Source: JBAZWE01 sp041658605 (GTDB lineage Bacteria; Actinomycetota; Thermoleophilia; BMS3ABIN01). From it: a stretch of 64,000 nt of DNA. The translations under genes were made by a program, and so were the position numbers. Below, in pieces: positions 33,513 to 41,658 of the stretch (the stretch's first letter is position 1; each line of letters starts with the position of its first letter). Below the pieces are notes generated by a model. It had not been told where the DNA came from. It saw nothing but the letters and a program-made list of their open reading frames with translations, and made no database searches. The stretch covers positions 1-64,000 of the forward strand of contig JBAZZU010000001.1 of NCBI GenBank assembly GCA_041658605.1, read 5' to 3'.

Positions 33513-34241
33513 ATGTTAACTTCAATGAAACCATTCATAGCCAGATTCATTATTTCCCTGTCGCTCGCCGGTCTGACGATTATTTCCATTGCCGGATGTG
33601 GAGAAGAAGAAAATCCGGCGGGTGGGACGGTTCAAACCAGGATGGCGACGACCGCCACGAAGACCTCAACCATTCCAGCCCGGACGGGAATAGTACTTGA
33701 TCCAGGCCTGCAGAGTATTACTGGAATACCTGTTCCTGATGAGATGAAAGCGTTGATTGTGCTTCAGGGAAAAGTGCCATATCCGGTTATCGTCCCGACT
33801 GAACTGCCATCCGGATACCGTCTGGACACCGACTATACCGGTTCCAGCGGCGCGAATACGAAGGACCCCGTGGGTCACTACAGCTACCGGTATTCTGATC
33901 CGGGAAACGAAAGCCGTACTTTGACTTTTAACCAGAGTCACGCCAACAGCAAACCGCAATCCGGATATTACCTGACCGAAACTGAAATAAATGGCGTCGG
34001 CTACCAGGTCTACTGGCACAAGACGAAAGAATTTCTTCCGGCCGGAGACCCGGTGAAGTCCGATACGGTGGGTGAAGCGGAGGTATTTGTCGTTGTCTGG
34101 AAGGGGCAGTTCACGGACGCGGCCGGTAAGCCGCAGGATCTCTGGTACAGCATGTCGACCGGAACGTGGACTGGTCATGGCTGGGGAGACGTGCAGGCTA
34201 TACTTGCAGGATTAAAACCACTCTCCGGCGTCGGTTCATAG
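33513..34241 (+). CDS. lipoprotein of unknown function
   Basis: 242-aa exported protein. A signal sequence ends in lipobox IAGC (Cys ~29), followed by a Thr/Ala-rich linker to residue ~60 and a ~180-residue globular domain with many Gly, Tyr and Trp residues, probably beta-rich. No catalytic motif is visible. Start could be ATG at 33513 or ATG at 33525 (MKPFIARF, a more usual signal start); neither has a strong Shine-Dalgarno site. Single gene, convergent with the isocitrate-dehydrogenase-type gene across a terminator. Confidence 0.7.
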   Translation: MLTSMKPFIARFIISLSLAGLTIISIAGCGEEENPAGGTVQTRMATTATKTSTIPARTGIVLDPGLQSITGIPVPDEMKALIVLQGKVPYPVIVPTELPSGYRLDTDYTGSSGANTKDPVGHYSYRYSDPGNESRTLTFNQSHANSKPQSGYYLTETEINGVGYQVYWHKTKEFLPAGDPVKSDTVGEAEVFVVVWKGQFTDAAGKPQDLWYSMSTGTWTGHGWGDVQAILAGLKPLSGVGS

Positions 34242-34280
34242 AACGCCAGATCCTGCTCCCGATCAATAATTATTTTTTCA

Positions 34281-34313
34281 TAAAAGAAAGAGGCGATCCT
34301 GCCGGATCGCCTC
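34281..34313 (-). terminator. rho-independent terminator of the citrate-branch operon
   Basis: A 10-bp perfect stem GAGGCGATCC/GGATCGCCTC with loop TGCC is followed on the minus strand by a T-rich tract (TTTCTTTTA). It lies 24 bp past the last gene of the operon. The lipoprotein transcript may also end here. Confidence 0.8.
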
Positions 34314-34337
34314 TCGTGATTTGAATATGCCCGCAGG

Positions 34338-35339
34338 TTATTCCATCGTAGTGATTATCGCGTCAGCCATCTCCGAAGTGCCGGCGGTTCCGCCCAGGTC
34401 ATAGGTCACGGTCTTTCCCTCGCCGATGACAGTGCGTACAGCTTTCATCACGCGGTCGGCGGCCTTGTTTTCGCCAAGGTGCCGCAGCATTAAAACGGCG
34501 GACAAAATTGTCGCTGTCGGATTGGCCTTGTTTTTACCGGCGTATTTGGGAGCGCTGCCGTGGACCGGCTCGAATACAGCCATGGTATCCCCGATATTGG
34601 CTCCCGGCGCCACGCCCAGACCGCCAACCAGCCCGGCGCACAGATCCGAGACTATATCGCCGTAGAGATTTGGAAGCACGAGGACGTCATAGAGTTCCGG
34701 CTTCTGTACAAGCTGCATGCACATATTGTCCACTATGCGGTCTTCGAACTCGATATCGCTGTACTGTTCGGCGATATGCCTGGCTGATTCCAGGAAAAGT
34801 CCATCGCTGCACTTCATGATATTGGCCTTGTGCACCGCAGTGACCTTCCGGCGCCCTTCCCTGCGCGCGTATTCAAAAGCGAAGCGCGCTACACGCTCGG
34901 AGGCGCTGCGTGTGATGATCTTGATGCTCTCAGCGGCATCCGGGCCTACCATGTGTTCTATGCCCGCATAGAGGTCCTCAGTGTTCTCTCTCACGATAAC
35001 GAGGTCTATATCCTCGTAGCGTGATTGTACTCCGGGTATAGTGAACGCGGGACGCAGATTCACATACAGGTCGAGCGTCTGTCTGAGCGACACATTTACG
35101 CTGCGAAAACCGCTGCCCACTGGCGTCGTGACGGGACCCTTGAGTGCGACGCGCGTATCCCTGATGGATGTCAGGACATTCTCCGGCAGTGGTGTTCCAT
35201 ACTCAGCCATGACGTCCAGGCCGGCATCGACAACCGACCATTCGATGACCGCGCCCGATGCATCCACGACCCGCCGGGTCGCGGCTGTTATCTCAGGACC
35301 GATGCCATCACCGGGAATCAAAGTTACTCTATGTGCCAT
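34338..35339 (-). CDS. isocitrate dehydrogenase-type decarboxylating dehydrogenase (NAD-type)
   Basis: 333-aa beta-decarboxylating dehydrogenase. The substrate loop reads S80-x-N82-x-x-x-R86...R96, the Ser/Asn pair that contacts the gamma-carboxylate of isocitrate; isopropylmalate dehydrogenases lack it. HKANIMK, ENTEDLYAG and the metal-binding Asp in LYGDIVSD are present. The short length resembles NAD-dependent forms. Homoisocitrate dehydrogenase remains possible. The ATG at 35339 with AGGGAG 6 nt upstream is chosen over an earlier in-frame start. Last gene after the aconitase-like pair and citrate-synthase-like gene; with them it gives a route to 2-oxoglutarate. Confidence 0.85.
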   Translation of the reverse strand: MAHRVTLIPGDGIGPEITAATRRVVDASGAVIEWSVVDAGLDVMAEYGTPLPENVLTSIRDTRVALKGPVTTPVGSGFRSVNVSLRQTLDLYVNLRPAFTIPGVQSRYEDIDLVIVRENTEDLYAGIEHMVGPDAAESIKIITRSASERVARFAFEYARREGRRKVTAVHKANIMKCSDGLFLESARHIAEQYSDIEFEDRIVDNMCMQLVQKPELYDVLVLPNLYGDIVSDLCAGLVGGLGVAPGANIGDTMAVFEPVHGSAPKYAGKNKANPTATILSAVLMLRHLGENKAADRVMKAVRTVIGEGKTVTYDLGGTAGTSEMADAIITTME

Positions 35340-35410
35340 ACCATCTCCCTTTGTCAGTAAGGCGGGTGTCATGCCCGCCCGTAATATCGCAATATCCAGC
35401 GGCGCCGGTT

Positions 35411-35920
35411 TTACGCCTCTGTTTCCAGATGAAAATCTCCATATTTCCTGAAATGCTCCACGAGTCCGCCATCACCAAGTATTTTGACCATGACCGGAGG
35501 CAGCGGCTCGAATGAAAGTGTCGCTTCCCTGGTGACGTTGCGCACCGTCCCCGCTTCCAGATCGACCTCCAGCTCGTCGCCCTCCTCGATACCTGACGTG
35601 TCGATCTCGAGCACCGGCAGTCCCACGTTTATCGAGTTACGGAAGAAGATACGCGCGAATGACTGTGCCAGGACCGCGTTGACGCCCGCTATCTTTATGA
35701 TTCGCGGCGCGTGCTCCCGGCTGGAGCCCAGTCCGAAATTCCTGCCGGCGACGACAAAATCTCCGGGCTGCATTTTAGACGCGAAATCCTTGTTCGCGTC
35801 TTCGAGCACATGCTTTGCCAGTTCCGGCAGATCAGTGCGCAGGTGAAAATATCTCCCCGGCGCGATGTGATCGGTGGAAATGCTGTCTCCGAATTTCCAG
35901 GCTTTGCCTCTCAAAATCAT
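35411..35920 (-). CDS. aconitase/homoaconitase-type small subunit (LeuD family)
   Basis: 169-aa swivelling domain of a two-subunit hydro-lyase. The GSSREHAP substrate-binding loop is at ~65-72. The specificity loop after the first helix reads HLRT (26-29), with an Arg at the position where methanogen homoaconitase has YLRT and isopropylmalate isomerase has a hydrophobic residue. This favours a tricarboxylate such as citrate or homocitrate over isopropylmalate. It lies 40 bp downstream of the large subunit and 71 bp upstream of the dehydrogenase. Assignment to citrate itself is inferred from context. Confidence 0.82.
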   Translation of the reverse strand: MILRGKAWKFGDSISTDHIAPGRYFHLRTDLPELAKHVLEDANKDFASKMQPGDFVVAGRNFGLGSSREHAPRIIKIAGVNAVLAQSFARIFFRNSINVGLPVLEIDTSGIEEGDELEVDLEAGTVRNVTREATLSFEPLPPVMVKILGDGGLVEHFRKYGDFHLETEA

Positions 35921-35960
35921 TTTTTATTGCTTCCTTGTCTGTTTTTTTCGCCGAGGCTCA

Positions 35961-37220
35961 TCAAGTCAGAAATTGAACCCGGGGGTCGACGATATGGCCG
36001 GCAATCGCGGTTGCCGCGGCTGTGGCGGGTGAGCCCAGGTATATAAACCCTTCAACATTGCCCATCCTGCCCTGAAAATTGCGGTTCTGGGTCGCGAGGC
36101 ATACTTCACCATCTCCAAGGATGCCGCCGTGAACTCCCACACACGCTCCACATCCTGGTCCTGTCACCAGGGCACCGGCCTCGACAAAAACTTCGAGTAG
36201 GCCTTCGCGCGCCGCCTGAAGATAAACTGATCGGGAGGCGGGCGTAATGATAAGCCTCGTCTGGGGATTACGTTTGCGGCCGCGCAATATGTCGGCGGCG
36301 ATGCGCAGGTCTTCTATGCGGCCATTGGTGCATGTGCCTATGAATACCTGATCCACCTTCACGCCTGCGGCATCTGAGGCCTTCATAGTATTATCCACCG
36401 TATGTGGAGCCGAGACGGTCGGTTCCAGCTGGGCAGCGTCGATCTCGATCGTGCGCGCGTATTCGGCACCGTCGTCGGGAGCAAGCTCTCTGTAGCAATC
36501 GCCCCGCCCCTGTTCGTCCAGAAATGCCCGGGTCGTCTCATCCGACGCAAAAAGTCCCGTCTTGCCTCCGGCCTCAACGGCCATATTGGCAAGCGTGAAA
36601 CGTTCCGACATGGTCATTGCTTCCGCGCCGGGCCCTCCAAATTCCAGAGCCATGTAAGTAGCTCCATCAGCCCCGATCATGCCGATAAGGTGCAGGATGA
36701 GATCCTTGGCATAGACACCCGGCCTGAATTCCCCGGTTATCTCAACCCGAAGCGTATCCGGTACTTTCAGCCAGGTCTTGCCCGTGGCGATGCCGATGCC
36801 TACATCCGTGGAACCCATACCGGTAGCAAAGGCAGCCAGCGCTCCGGAAGTACATGTATGGGAATCAGCGCCGATGAGAATGTCTCCAGGAGAGGCAAAA
36901 CTCTCGACCAGCCGCTGGTGGCAGACGCCTTCGTTTATCTCGGAAAGGACCGCGCCGGTTTTCGCCGCGAATTCCCGCAGCGATATATGCGCATTGGAAA
37001 GTTCCTTGCGGGGGCTTGGGGCAGCATGATCGATAAACAGAACAGTCTTTGCCGGATTTTCAGCACGTACCAGATCAAGCTCTTCGAGTTGCTGGAGCGC
37101 AAGCGGCCCGGTTCCATCCTGAAGCGCAGTAACATCAACGCTGGTAACCACTATCTCGCCGGGTTTCACATCACGGCCCACGTGGGCCGCTATGATCTTT
37201 TCGGCTAGCGTACTAGCCAC
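35961..37220 (-). CDS. aconitase/homoaconitase-type large subunit (LeuC family)
   Basis: 419-aa 4Fe-4S hydro-lyase subunit. Cluster Cys are in GTCTNGR and GPGCGACVG, and the substrate motifs FIDHAAPSP and GADSHTCTSGA are present. Length equals that of archaeal-type LeuC/HacA rather than the longer bacterial LeuC. Start GTG at 37220 overlaps the end of the upstream synthase gene by 8 bp, which implies coupling; a longer frame upstream encodes Arg/Ser-rich junk. With the small subunit it should isomerise citrate or homocitrate. Leucine-pathway use is less likely because no leuA or leuB type neighbour is present. Confidence 0.87.
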   Translation of the reverse strand: MASTLAEKIIAAHVGRDVKPGEIVVTSVDVTALQDGTGPLALQQLEELDLVRAENPAKTVLFIDHAAPSPRKELSNAHISLREFAAKTGAVLSEINEGVCHQRLVESFASPGDILIGADSHTCTSGALAAFATGMGSTDVGIGIATGKTWLKVPDTLRVEITGEFRPGVYAKDLILHLIGMIGADGATYMALEFGGPGAEAMTMSERFTLANMAVEAGGKTGLFASDETTRAFLDEQGRGDCYRELAPDDGAEYARTIEIDAAQLEPTVSAPHTVDNTMKASDAAGVKVDQVFIGTCTNGRIEDLRIAADILRGRKRNPQTRLIITPASRSVYLQAAREGLLEVFVEAGALVTGPGCGACVGVHGGILGDGEVCLATQNRNFQGRMGNVEGFIYLGSPATAAATAIAGHIVDPRVQFLT

Positions 37221-38424
37221 TGCTTGCCCCGGTGGCCTCCTTGTGGGCCTTGTAGTCCTTGTAGATATACATGAGTTCTTTTTCGAAAAGGCCTCGCTTG
37301 AGCTCAACCGCGAGCTTTCGCGCCAGCCGCAATATCTCCTGGCTCTCGTCGTCACTTAGCTCGATCAGAAATTCCTTGAACTTCATCTTGATGGATCTTG
37401 TGCCGGAGTGTTTTCCGATGACCAGCTGCCGTTCCAGACCTACTTCTTCCGGACTGAAAACCTCATAATTGAGAGGATTCTTGATTACGCCGTCCGCGTG
37501 GATGCCTGATTCGTGCGCGAAGACATTCGCGCCCACAATAGGTTTCCACACCGGGATGTTACGCGCCGATGCTCCCGCGACATATTCGGAAAGCTCCCGA
37601 AAACGCTCGGTATGAAGTCCGAGATTAACCTTGGATATATATTTCAGCGCCATGACCACTTCCTCGAGGGCCGCGTTGCCCGCCCTCTCCCCCAGTCCAT
37701 TCACGGTCGTATTCACATATGTAGCTCCGGCCTTGATACCGGCCAGGGCGTTGGCTGTCGCCATTCCGAAATCATTGTGAGTATGCATCTCAACATCGAT
37801 ATCCACGTTCTTGTGCAGGAAAGCGATGACATTATATGTGTCGAAAGGATCGAGGATCCCGACCGTGTCGCAAAAACGGATGCGATCCGCGCCCTGCTCC
37901 TGTGCGGCCTTGGCGAACCGCGCCAGAAAGTCAAGGTCAGCTCGTGACGCGTCTTCGGCGTTCACCGAGACATAGACGTTATTGGCCTTGGCAAAGTCCA
38001 CAGCCTTCTTTATCGATTCGAGCACCCAGGCCCGCGATTTCTTCAGTTTGTGCTCGATATGTATGTCCGAGGCGGACATCGATATGGCTACCGCGTTCAC
38101 GCCGCAGTCCAGCGAATGCTGGATGTCACTGATGACGGCGCGGTTCCAGGCAAGTATGCTGGCGTTCAGGCCCAGGCCGGCGATGTGCTTGATAGTCTTC
38201 TTCTCATCCCCGCCCATGGCCGGTATGCCCACTTCTATCTGGTGAACGCCGACCTCATCCAGCAGCCTGGCGATACGCACCTTTTCCTGGTTTGCGAAAA
38301 CCACGCCCGCGGTCTGTTCTCCGTCGCGCAGGGTAGTGTCGTCAATCTTTATCTTGTTCTCCGGGTTCAGTACCGCACCCTGGAGAATAAAGTTATTCAG
38401 ATAATCTTCTTTTGACATGTTCAT
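37213..38424 (-). CDS. Re-citrate synthase or homocitrate synthase (LeuA/NifV family)
   Basis: 403-aa DRE-TIM metallolyase that condenses acetyl-CoA with a 2-oxo acid. The metal-binding signature DDTTLRDGEQTAG is at ~27-39; HTHNDFG and NTTVNGLGERAGN are intact, and HESGIHADG occurs later. This family includes NifV-type homocitrate synthase and the Re-face citrate synthase of Clostridium kluyveri and several sulfate reducers. With an isocitrate-type dehydrogenase and PEP carboxylase alongside, and no nif genes, citrate formation from oxaloacetate is the better fit, though sequence alone does not decide. Start ATG at 38424, with a 17-bp palindrome 28 bp upstream. Confidence 0.75.
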   Translation of the reverse strand: MNMSKEDYLNNFILQGAVLNPENKIKIDDTTLRDGEQTAGVVFANQEKVRIARLLDEVGVHQIEVGIPAMGGDEKKTIKHIAGLGLNASILAWNRAVISDIQHSLDCGVNAVAISMSASDIHIEHKLKKSRAWVLESIKKAVDFAKANNVYVSVNAEDASRADLDFLARFAKAAQEQGADRIRFCDTVGILDPFDTYNVIAFLHKNVDIDVEMHTHNDFGMATANALAGIKAGATYVNTTVNGLGERAGNAALEEVVMALKYISKVNLGLHTERFRELSEYVAGASARNIPVWKPIVGANVFAHESGIHADGVIKNPLNYEVFSPEEVGLERQLVIGKHSGTRSIKMKFKEFLIELSDDESQEILRLARKLAVELKRGLFEKELMYIYKDYKAHKEATGASSG

Positions 38425-38451
38425 AAGGTTTTGGAATCTCCCAGTGAGTTA

Positions 38452-38468
38452 CGTCCGCGACGCGGACG
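38452..38468. promoter_or_regulatory. 17-bp palindrome upstream of the citrate-synthase-like gene
   Basis: CGTCCGCG-A-CGCGGACG has perfect 8-bp arms around one base, 28 bp upstream of the start codon at 38424. It is a candidate operator, or a compact RNA hairpin (CGTCCG/CGGACG, loop CGACG). No regulator is identified. Confidence 0.4.
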
Positions 38469-38507
38469 AACCCAAATAATACCGCAAGAAATGGACCCAT
38501 AACAAGC

Positions 38508-38529
38508 CGGGCGGCCGTGCGGACGCCCG
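38508..38529 (-). terminator. possible weak terminator after ppcA
   Basis: CGGGCG and CGCCCG form a 6-bp stem with a 10-nt loop, 66 bp past the ppcA stop on the minus strand. Only a weak T-rich tract (TTGTTA) follows. It may separate the gat-ppcA unit from the citrate-branch genes. Confidence 0.3.
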
Positions 38530-38594
38530 ATTATCGATATCAGTTTCGATTCTTTGTCAGGGCTGAGCTGTTCTCATACGGCAAACGGGAACCT

Positions 38595-40202
38595 TTATCC
38601 CAGGCTGCCCCTGATTCGTCCCAGGCGGCAGATCCACTCGGTGACGAGGTCCCGGTCGTCATTCTCCCCGCTCCACTCATCGCTTTTGGCGGTAAACTGC
38701 TTCATCATCGGTTGCAGCGTTTCCAGCAACACGTGATAACGGCGGTCGTCCGCCGATGACGGGCCGATGCCGATACCAAGGTGCTTCGAGACCTCTTCCA
38801 TGTCGGCGGAGATCTGTGACACCAGGGAATCAGGCAGATGCTGTGACGCGGTCTCCATGTTGGCATAGCGTGCGGCCTTGGCCATATCGGCCCTTATGCC
38901 AGGATAGAGCTGCAGCAGGCGGCTTACCGCCTCGTCTCCCCCACGCCGCGCAAGATCGGCCAGGGCGCGGCCAGTACCGATGAACTCAGGCGGTAAACCT
39001 ATTGAATATAAAGCGCCGGTAAAGCTTATGGCCCGGGGCAGGTTCGTGGCTCCAGTGGCTTTAATGGCGGCGATTCCTGCAGCTATTTCCGGATCGCCGA
39101 TCTCCTTCGCCAGTTTGTCCGGCTGCGCCGCCGCGCGCGCGTAGCCGACTGCACTCTTTCTCGCCAGGCGGTCACGCTGCCTGGGGATGAGGTCTGAAAG
39201 CGCGATCACGATCGGGAGGAGTTCGTTGAAGCTTTCAAGATATGGTTTCGTGAATATGCCTAGCAGGGATGTCAGTTCGTCGCGCTGCGCGGGACTGTAT
39301 GCCAGCGAAGGCGCCCCCGGAAGCACGTCCCGCGCCTTCAGCGCTACCTGGCGCGCCGCTTCACTGTCGCAGTCATAGCGCAGGCCGGACTGGACTGTCA
39401 CCGTTCTTATTCCGGCGAAATCGGACGTAAGGCGTTCGAAATTATCAAGGCTTACATGCCCGCGAAAGGGCAACACGCCGCCGCCGAATATCGGATAGAT
39501 CTCAACACCATGCTCACTTCCTGTCGCAAAGCAGTCCGAGATCGCCACTTTGACCGCCAGTACCGAGGCGACCATGCCGTAAATCATCGCCGAGTCGCTT
39601 CGCCCCAGCATTATCCTCAGGTCGTCCACCTTGTAACCCGCTTCCCTGGCCCGCGTCAGGTACTCACCTGTCAGGCGGCCTGCTGTAAGCAGCTCAGGAA
39701 CTTCCTCGATGAGAGGAATGACCTGAACAGCGTTGGGATCACGCGATATGCCGAACTCCTTGTGTCCCAGCTCAGTGACATCCTGGATGCGACGGCGCAC
39801 ATCGAGTAGCTCCGAAGCGGTCTCGACCATGGGCACAACGACCTCGCGGATGGCGCCATTGCTTCCCGACGCGGAAAGCTGGTAGTTGGATTCAATCACG
39901 GACATCAGCGCCATCAGCTGGTGAAAAGCAGTCTCCTGCGTGGCGCTCGGAACCCGCGGCGTGACCGCCACATTTTCACCGGGTACCAGCCCGCGCTCCA
40001 TCAAACCCAGGGATATCTCGGCTGTCTGGTGATAGGGGGTCAGCTTGCCCTCGTAATCGACCATTATCTCTTCCAGGCCGAGCCCGATCGGCTGCTCGGT
40101 CAGGGCATCGATTGCTTCCCTTGGCTCGTCGCGCACGGGAACGTAACGCGACGCGCTGTCCGGGTGCTGTGTCATCATCGTCGCGGGGATAAAACGGCTC
40201 AT
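38595..40202 (-). CDS. ppcA: archaeal-type phosphoenolpyruvate carboxylase
   Basis: 535-aa enzyme fixing bicarbonate onto PEP to give oxaloacetate. It belongs to the short archaeal-type (PpcA) family, which is about 500-560 aa, not the ~900-aa bacterial type. Recognisable blocks are MMTQHPDSA near the N terminus, DYEGKLTPYHQT, MLGRSDSAMIYG and FGGGVLPFRGH. The ATG at 40202 (MSRFIPATMM) is used; a longer frame runs back into gatB. It lies only 7 bp after the gatB stop, so it is in the gatCAB transcript, and it can feed oxaloacetate to the citrate-synthase-like enzyme encoded next. Confidence 0.93.
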   Translation of the reverse strand: MSRFIPATMMTQHPDSASRYVPVRDEPREAIDALTEQPIGLGLEEIMVDYEGKLTPYHQTAEISLGLMERGLVPGENVAVTPRVPSATQETAFHQLMALMSVIESNYQLSASGSNGAIREVVVPMVETASELLDVRRRIQDVTELGHKEFGISRDPNAVQVIPLIEEVPELLTAGRLTGEYLTRAREAGYKVDDLRIMLGRSDSAMIYGMVASVLAVKVAISDCFATGSEHGVEIYPIFGGGVLPFRGHVSLDNFERLTSDFAGIRTVTVQSGLRYDCDSEAARQVALKARDVLPGAPSLAYSPAQRDELTSLLGIFTKPYLESFNELLPIVIALSDLIPRQRDRLARKSAVGYARAAAQPDKLAKEIGDPEIAAGIAAIKATGATNLPRAISFTGALYSIGLPPEFIGTGRALADLARRGGDEAVSRLLQLYPGIRADMAKAARYANMETASQHLPDSLVSQISADMEEVSKHLGIGIGPSSADDRRYHVLLETLQPMMKQFTAKSDEWSGENDDRDLVTEWICRLGRIRGSLG

Positions 40203-40209
40203 CTTCTTA

Positions 40210-41658
40210 TCAGGCCAGCTTCTTCTTAAGGATCTGATTGACAACCGCAGGGTTGGCCCTGCCTTTCGTCTCCTTCATGATCTGTCCTACAAAAAAGCCG
40301 AGAACCTGCTGCTTGCCGGCGCGATACTGCTCGACCTGCGCCGGATTGGCTTCGATCACACTGTCGGCCAGAGTCTCGAGTTCGGATTCGTCCGATATCT
40401 GCGTAAGCCCCTTCGTTGCCACGATATCGACGGCCTTTGAGCCGGTGTCACACATCTCGATAAAGACTTCCTTGCCGATATTCTGGCTGACTTTGCCGGA
40501 CCTGATCATTCCGAGCAGTGCCGCAAGCTCCTCAGGCGTCACCTTGCATTCAGAAAGGTCCTGCCCGGTCGCGTTCAGATAACCCAGCAGCTCGCCCATA
40601 ATCCAGTTGCTGACGGCTTTGGCGTCGTCGTGATGAGCAACGGTCTCCTCAAAGTAGTCAGCCAGATCACGGCTTGATGTGATCACCTCTGCGTTGTAAT
40701 CGGACAACCCGAATGTGCTTATATATCTTTGCGCGCGCGCATGGGGAAGCTCAGGTATGCCGGACCTGATTTCTTCCACAAACTCCGCGGAGGCGATGAT
40801 CGGCACGAGGTCAGGTTCCGGGAAGTAGCGATAGTCGTGCGCCTCCTCCTTACTCCTTAAGGCGCTGATATCTCCGCTTGCCACATCGTAATGTACGGTC
40901 TGCTGGACGATGCGGTCCCCGGCTTCGAGCAGTTCGACCTGCCTGGCGATTTCCTGCTCGAGCCCCTTCTCGATATATTTGAAACTGTTCATGTTCTTAA
41001 GCTCTGTCTTTACACCTAACCCGGTCTCACCAGCCGGCCTGATTGAGACGTTCGCGTCGCAGCGCAGCGAGCCTTCCTCCATGTTGCAGTCGGAAACGTT
41101 GAGGTATAGCAGCGTGTTTTTTAGCTTGTTCAGAAAGGCCCGCGCGACCTGCGGCGAATGGATTTCCGGCCTGGTGACGATCTCGACCAGCGGCGTACCC
41201 GAACGGTTGAAATCTATCATGGAATAAGTCGAGCCGGAGATGCGCCCGCTTTCACCCGCGTGGATATTCTTGGCGGTATCTTCTTCCTGGTGGACCCTCT
41301 CTATGCCGACACGATATGTCTCGTCTTCCAGCGTCACATCGAGGTGGCCGTCCACGGCGAACGGCTGATCGAACTGCGATATCTGGTAACCCTTCGGAAG
41401 ATCGGGATAGAAATAATTCTTGCGGTGGAAGATGCTCTTTTCCGGTATGGAGCAGTCAAGCGCCAGGCCGATACGGGCTATGGAACGGATCGCCTCGCCG
41501 TTTATGACCGGAAGCGCTCCCGGATGCGCCAGACAAACCGGGCAGGTACGCGTATTGGGTTCTCCTCCGAACTCCACCCGGCAGCCGCAGAACATCTTGC
41601 TCTCGGTGGAAAGCTCTACGTGTATCTCAAGACCTATCACGGCTTCATATTCCATCAT
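40210..41658 (-). CDS. gatB: aspartyl/glutamyl-tRNA amidotransferase subunit B
   Basis: 482-aa subunit that binds misacylated Glu-tRNA-Gln or Asp-tRNA-Asn and performs the kinase and amidation step. The N-terminal signature is YEAVIGLEIHVEL, the cradle-domain Cys are in MFCGC and TRTCPVC (zinc site), and the C-terminal YqeY-like domain is complete. It overlaps gatA by 14 bp. Its presence shows that glutaminyl- and/or asparaginyl-tRNA are made indirectly in this organism. Confidence 0.97.
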   Translation of the reverse strand: MMEYEAVIGLEIHVELSTESKMFCGCRVEFGGEPNTRTCPVCLAHPGALPVINGEAIRSIARIGLALDCSIPEKSIFHRKNYFYPDLPKGYQISQFDQPFAVDGHLDVTLEDETYRVGIERVHQEEDTAKNIHAGESGRISGSTYSMIDFNRSGTPLVEIVTRPEIHSPQVARAFLNKLKNTLLYLNVSDCNMEEGSLRCDANVSIRPAGETGLGVKTELKNMNSFKYIEKGLEQEIARQVELLEAGDRIVQQTVHYDVASGDISALRSKEEAHDYRYFPEPDLVPIIASAEFVEEIRSGIPELPHARAQRYISTFGLSDYNAEVITSSRDLADYFEETVAHHDDAKAVSNWIMGELLGYLNATGQDLSECKVTPEELAALLGMIRSGKVSQNIGKEVFIEMCDTGSKAVDIVATKGLTQISDESELETLADSVIEANPAQVEQYRAGKQQVLGFFVGQIMKETKGRANPAVVNQILKKKLA

